Shown: in pieces, positions 6,557-6,646 of the stretch
Position numbering within the stretch: the stretch's first letter is position 1
Layout: every line of letters starts with the position of its first letter
Assembly (NCBI GenBank): GCA_016763215.1
Contig: JAESUF010000284.1
Coordinates: 1 to 6,646 of the forward strand
Direction: 5' to 3'
DNA length: 6,646 nt
From: Flavobacteriaceae bacterium
GTDB taxonomy: Bacteria > Bacteroidota > Bacteroidia > Flavobacteriales > Flavobacteriaceae
Notes under the pieces: generated by a model
Databases searched by the model: none
What the model was told of the DNA's origin: nothing
What the model saw: the letters and a program-made list of their open reading frames with translations, nothing else
Program-made: the position numbers and the translations under genes

Positions 6557-6630
6557 CCGTTAACTCGGATTACAAACCCGAGACCCGTCAGCTCGGATTT
6601 GTACCTGTCAGCTCGGATTTGTAATCCGAG
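6557..6630 (+). repeat. Cluster of three REP-like units
   Basis: Three units in the same orientation share the pattern CC, optional T, GTYAR, CTCGGATT. Unit 1 is 6557-6582, whose CTCGG...CCGAG ends pair. Unit 2 starts at 6585 and lacks its right arm. Unit 3 is 6604-6630, whose hairpin CTCGGATTTGTAATCCGAG (6612-6630) has perfect 8-bp arms around TGT. GTCAGCTCGGATTTGTA occurs exactly twice (6587-6603 and 6607-6623). Unit 1's hairpin is also the reverse complement of unit 3's with one mismatch, so the outer units can pair with each other. The shared foot GTCAG also starts the repeats at 2278 and 3103. The cluster lies 24 bp after the lipoprotein stop and may continue beyond the window. Confidence 0.7.
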
Positions 6631-6646
6631 AATAGTAAAAAAAATC

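Noticed and set aside
6557..6630. CRISPR array at the right edge
   Set aside because: The repeats are only 17 bases at a 20-base period, have no spacers of regular length, and are palindromic units in tandem.

Overview
The window is AT-rich bacterial DNA, most likely from a marine or environmental member of the Flavobacteriia (Bacteroidota). Four things point there: the sequence of the valyl-tRNA synthetase, small DUF4199-like membrane proteins and lipoproteins of the type common in that class, A-rich leaders mostly without Shine-Dalgarno sites, and dispersed short repeats starting with GTCAG. The genus cannot be settled from the sequence alone.

Layout from left to right. (1) The 3' four-fifths of valS (+) enters from the left edge. 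Its reading frame meets an in-frame TAA at 2115-2117, yet the same frame continues downstream with 42 more codons that clearly encode the missing end of the ValRS C-terminal coiled coil, up to a second TAA at 2244-2246. (2) A spacer follows with a repeat relic and a strong bidirectional terminator (2424-2458), which faces a convergent four-helix membrane-protein gene (-, 2468-2905). (3) A 446-bp gene-free stretch holds a second, inverted copy of the same GTCAG repeat. (4) A DUF3050 / heme-oxygenase-like fold gene (+, 3352-4143) follows. (5) A 310-bp spacer holds a perfect 24-bp palindrome, and part of its right half is repeated 58 bp downstream. (6) A secreted S41-family serine peptidase (+, 4454-5704) follows. 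(7) A 20-bp-stem hairpin separates it from a lipoprotein gene of unknown function (+, 5843-6532). (8) The right edge holds a cluster of three REP-like repeat units.

The genes do not form an evident pathway. valS is housekeeping. The other four are single genes separated by spacers of about 140 to 450 bp, each probably its own transcription unit. I see no sign of a defence system, phage, CRISPR array, RNA gene or complete insertion sequence. The points most worth checking are the interrupted valS tail, the GTCAG-footed repeats, the palindrome upstream of the peptidase, and possible metal-binding residues in the DUF3050 protein.
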